A stretch of 64,000 bases of DNA, taken from assembly GCF_905332535.1 (NCBI RefSeq), contig NZ_CAJOCF010000002.1:310001-374000 (forward strand). Reading direction: 5' to 3'. Positions 63,002-64,000 of this stretch are shown here, piece by piece. Numbering within the stretch: the first letter of the stretch is position 1; each line of letters opens with the position of its first letter. The notes below the pieces were generated by a model. It saw only the letters and a list, made by a program, of their open reading frames with translations, made no database searches and was not told the origin of the DNA. Position numbers and translations under genes: made by a program. Source of the DNA: Latilactobacillus fragifolii (GTDB lineage Bacteria; Bacillota; Bacilli; Lactobacillales; Lactobacillaceae).

Positions 63002-63823
63002 CTACTTTGTTCGTTCTTGATACGCAATCTGGACCACTAATTGATAAGGGTCATTGCCTTCAACCACACCGTTACGCCCGGCCATCTTATTCGGCCCACC
63101 TGTAATCCAAGTATGGGCAACTGCAAGTTGGTAATCTTGAGCTAAGTCTTGGATGGGCGTTAAGCCCACCGTCGTAATCTGTGCTAACGGCTGTTTAGCA
63201 ATGGCATTAATTCCCCCATAAAGCACCCATCGATCCGCTTCTTGCTTCATTTCATAAAACGGCAAGGCAACTTGATTGCCAATCGCATAAATTGGCCGCT
63301 GCAATTGTTGCGCCTGTACATATATATCATTATCACTTAAGCCTGCATAATTCAAGCTTAGGTAGCCAGATTCAATTAATTCGTTAATCAAGGCCGCTAA
63401 ATGTTGCGTTTGTGCCGCATCCATCGTCAGTTGTGCGGGTAGGAGATTTTGTTCTTCAAATAAACCAGTTGCGGGTTGAATTTGTGAGATCACCTGTGTT
63501 TTAGCGGTGCCCCCATTTAATGGATGGGGCGCGTTTGGATCACCACCCAGTGCTTTTTCAACGTATGGTGAAATATCGACAACCGCATTTTTGCCCCGGT
63601 AGTAGAAATACAGATTCATAACTGCGAAATAGAATAACACCAAAAAGACGAGAAGGTTAATTACACCTCGTCCAATGGCTTGAGCTTTAAAGTAGGTCAC
63701 ACTCTTATATAGAAGATAAAAATCACCAATTAAGCAAATGACTGAAAAAAGGCGATTTTTAACGCGACCGTTAATGTTTAAGTATCCGAAATAATGGTTA
63801 ATAATGTCTAAAAAAGTTAACAC
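63002..63823 (-). CDS. DUF6681-like membrane protein
   Basis: 273 aa. Two or three hydrophobic helices near the N-terminus (residues ~25-70) and a soluble C-terminal domain, probably outside or at the membrane face. The family (lactobacilli-restricted) has no known function; my assignment is from general pattern, so it stays tentative. GTG start 63823 behind GGGGGA. It precedes the Mga-like gene by 17 bp on the same strand and may be part of the same transcript, and follows the Ser-rich protein gene. Confidence 0.65.
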   Translation of the reverse strand: MLTFLDIINHYFGYLNINGRVKNRLFSVICLIGDFYLLYKSVTYFKAQAIGRGVINLLVFLVLFYFAVMNLYFYYRGKNAVVDISPYVEKALGGDPNAPHPLNGGTAKTQVISQIQPATGLFEEQNLLPAQLTMDAAQTQHLAALINELIESGYLSLNYAGLSDNDIYVQAQQLQRPIYAIGNQVALPFYEMKQEADRWVLYGGINAIAKQPLAQITTVGLTPIQDLAQDYQLAVAHTWITGGPNKMAGRNGVVEGNDPYQLVVQIAYQERTK

Positions 63824-63859
63824 GATAAATGTCCCCCTTATTGCGCGTAAAACAAATCA

Positions 63860-64000
63860 TTACTGCGTAGTCGTGGCACTGCTACTGCTTGAAACGACTT
63901 TGGTGCTACTACTTGTGCTAGCAGAATTACTACTTGCCGTGTTCGTGTTAGCTGACGTATCATTTTGTGATGTTGTTTGCTCATCGTCAGATGATTGTGC
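63860..64000 (-). CDS. C-terminus of a Ser/Thr-rich protein (probably LytR-CpsA-Psr family), partial
   Basis: The last 46 codons before TAA at 63860-63862 read Ser-, Thr-, Asn- and Ala-rich sequence (ASSNSASTSSSTKVVSSSSS, ending ATTTQ). Such tails are common on the extracellular C-terminus of LCP (LytR-type) wall-polymer ligases in lactobacilli, so that identity is a guess from the tail and its neighbourhood; the catalytic part lies outside the window. Could also be another secreted protein. Confidence 0.6.
   Translation of the reverse strand, partial: AQSSDDEQTTSQNDTSANTNTASSNSASTSSSTKVVSSSSSATTTQ

Noticed and set aside
1-64000. tRNA, rRNA, CRISPR arrays, prophage genes, complete insertion sequences
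   Set aside because: No cloverleaf-type sequence, rRNA stretch, regular repeat-spacer array, transposase or phage structural gene was recognised on either strand.

Overview
The window looks like chromosomal DNA of a low-to-moderate G+C lactic acid bacterium of the Lactobacillaceae. Latilactobacillus (the L. sakei/L. curvatus group) is my best guess. This is an inference from the gene families (WxL/DUF916 surface complexes, PepI-type prolyl aminopeptidase, split fructose-type PTS, Mga- and PRD-type regulators), from strong Shine-Dalgarno sites with frequent TTG/GTG starts, and from overall base composition. I see no rRNA, tRNA, CRISPR array, complete insertion sequence or replication origin.

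Layout. 0-6.5 kb: stress-type SDR oxidoreductase, tyrosine phosphatase, a two-domain GT8 glycosyltransferase, and a manganese-type ABC transporter operon whose promoter is flanked by two DtxR/MntR-like palindromes. 6.5-9.1 kb: a decaying surface-protein locus with a frameshifted MarR gene, a small WxL protein with a damaged or non-canonical start, and a WxL protein cut off from its WxL domain by a frameshift. 9.3-12.1 kb: two DUF805 membrane proteins, one fused to a beta-propeller-like domain, with small membrane proteins. 12.1-19 kb: a mannoside (probably mannosylglycerate-type) operon of PTS IIA, IIB, IIC and GH38 mannosidase with a divergent PRD activator, then a GH1 remnant. 19.7-25.8 kb: a colinear four-gene cassette (PHP-ABC ATPase, 100-aa protein, NUDIX hydrolase, PLD-helicase-DUF3427). 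It is the best candidate for an undescribed or poorly described defence-type system; the ATPase end is strikingly A+T-rich.

25.8-44.2 kb is mostly housekeeping or physiology: multi-spanning permease, guaA, coaA, a PTPS-related membrane protein, helD, a crcB pair, a Kef-type antiporter, prolyl aminopeptidase, a MarR regulator, a histidine phosphatase, a BceAB-like ABC pair and an APC permease. 44.4-52.5 kb: an intact WxL (csc-type) cluster with a MarR gene beside it. It runs from a 1307-aa WxL protein through two DUF916/DUF3324 proteins and a previously uncalled 50-aa membrane peptide to a 305-aa WxL protein; two copies of an 18-bp palindrome lie upstream. 52.5-57.1 kb: amino-acid permease, ROK kinase, and hflX behind a long leader that encodes an 11-codon peptide. 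57.3-64 kb: an Mga-type regulator translationally coupled to a secreted proline-rich protein and a 1166-aa multi-repeat SpaA/Cna_B protein lacking a sorting signal, then a DUF6681-like protein and the end of a Ser/Thr-rich protein.

Most adjacent transcription units are separated by strong, often bidirectional, intrinsic terminators, which supports the operon boundaries. Three MarR paralogues of one subfamily are present, two of them next to WxL loci. No defence, surface or regulatory role was tested; these are sequence readings. Start sites were moved from the longest frame wherever a Shine-Dalgarno site clearly pointed to an internal start.
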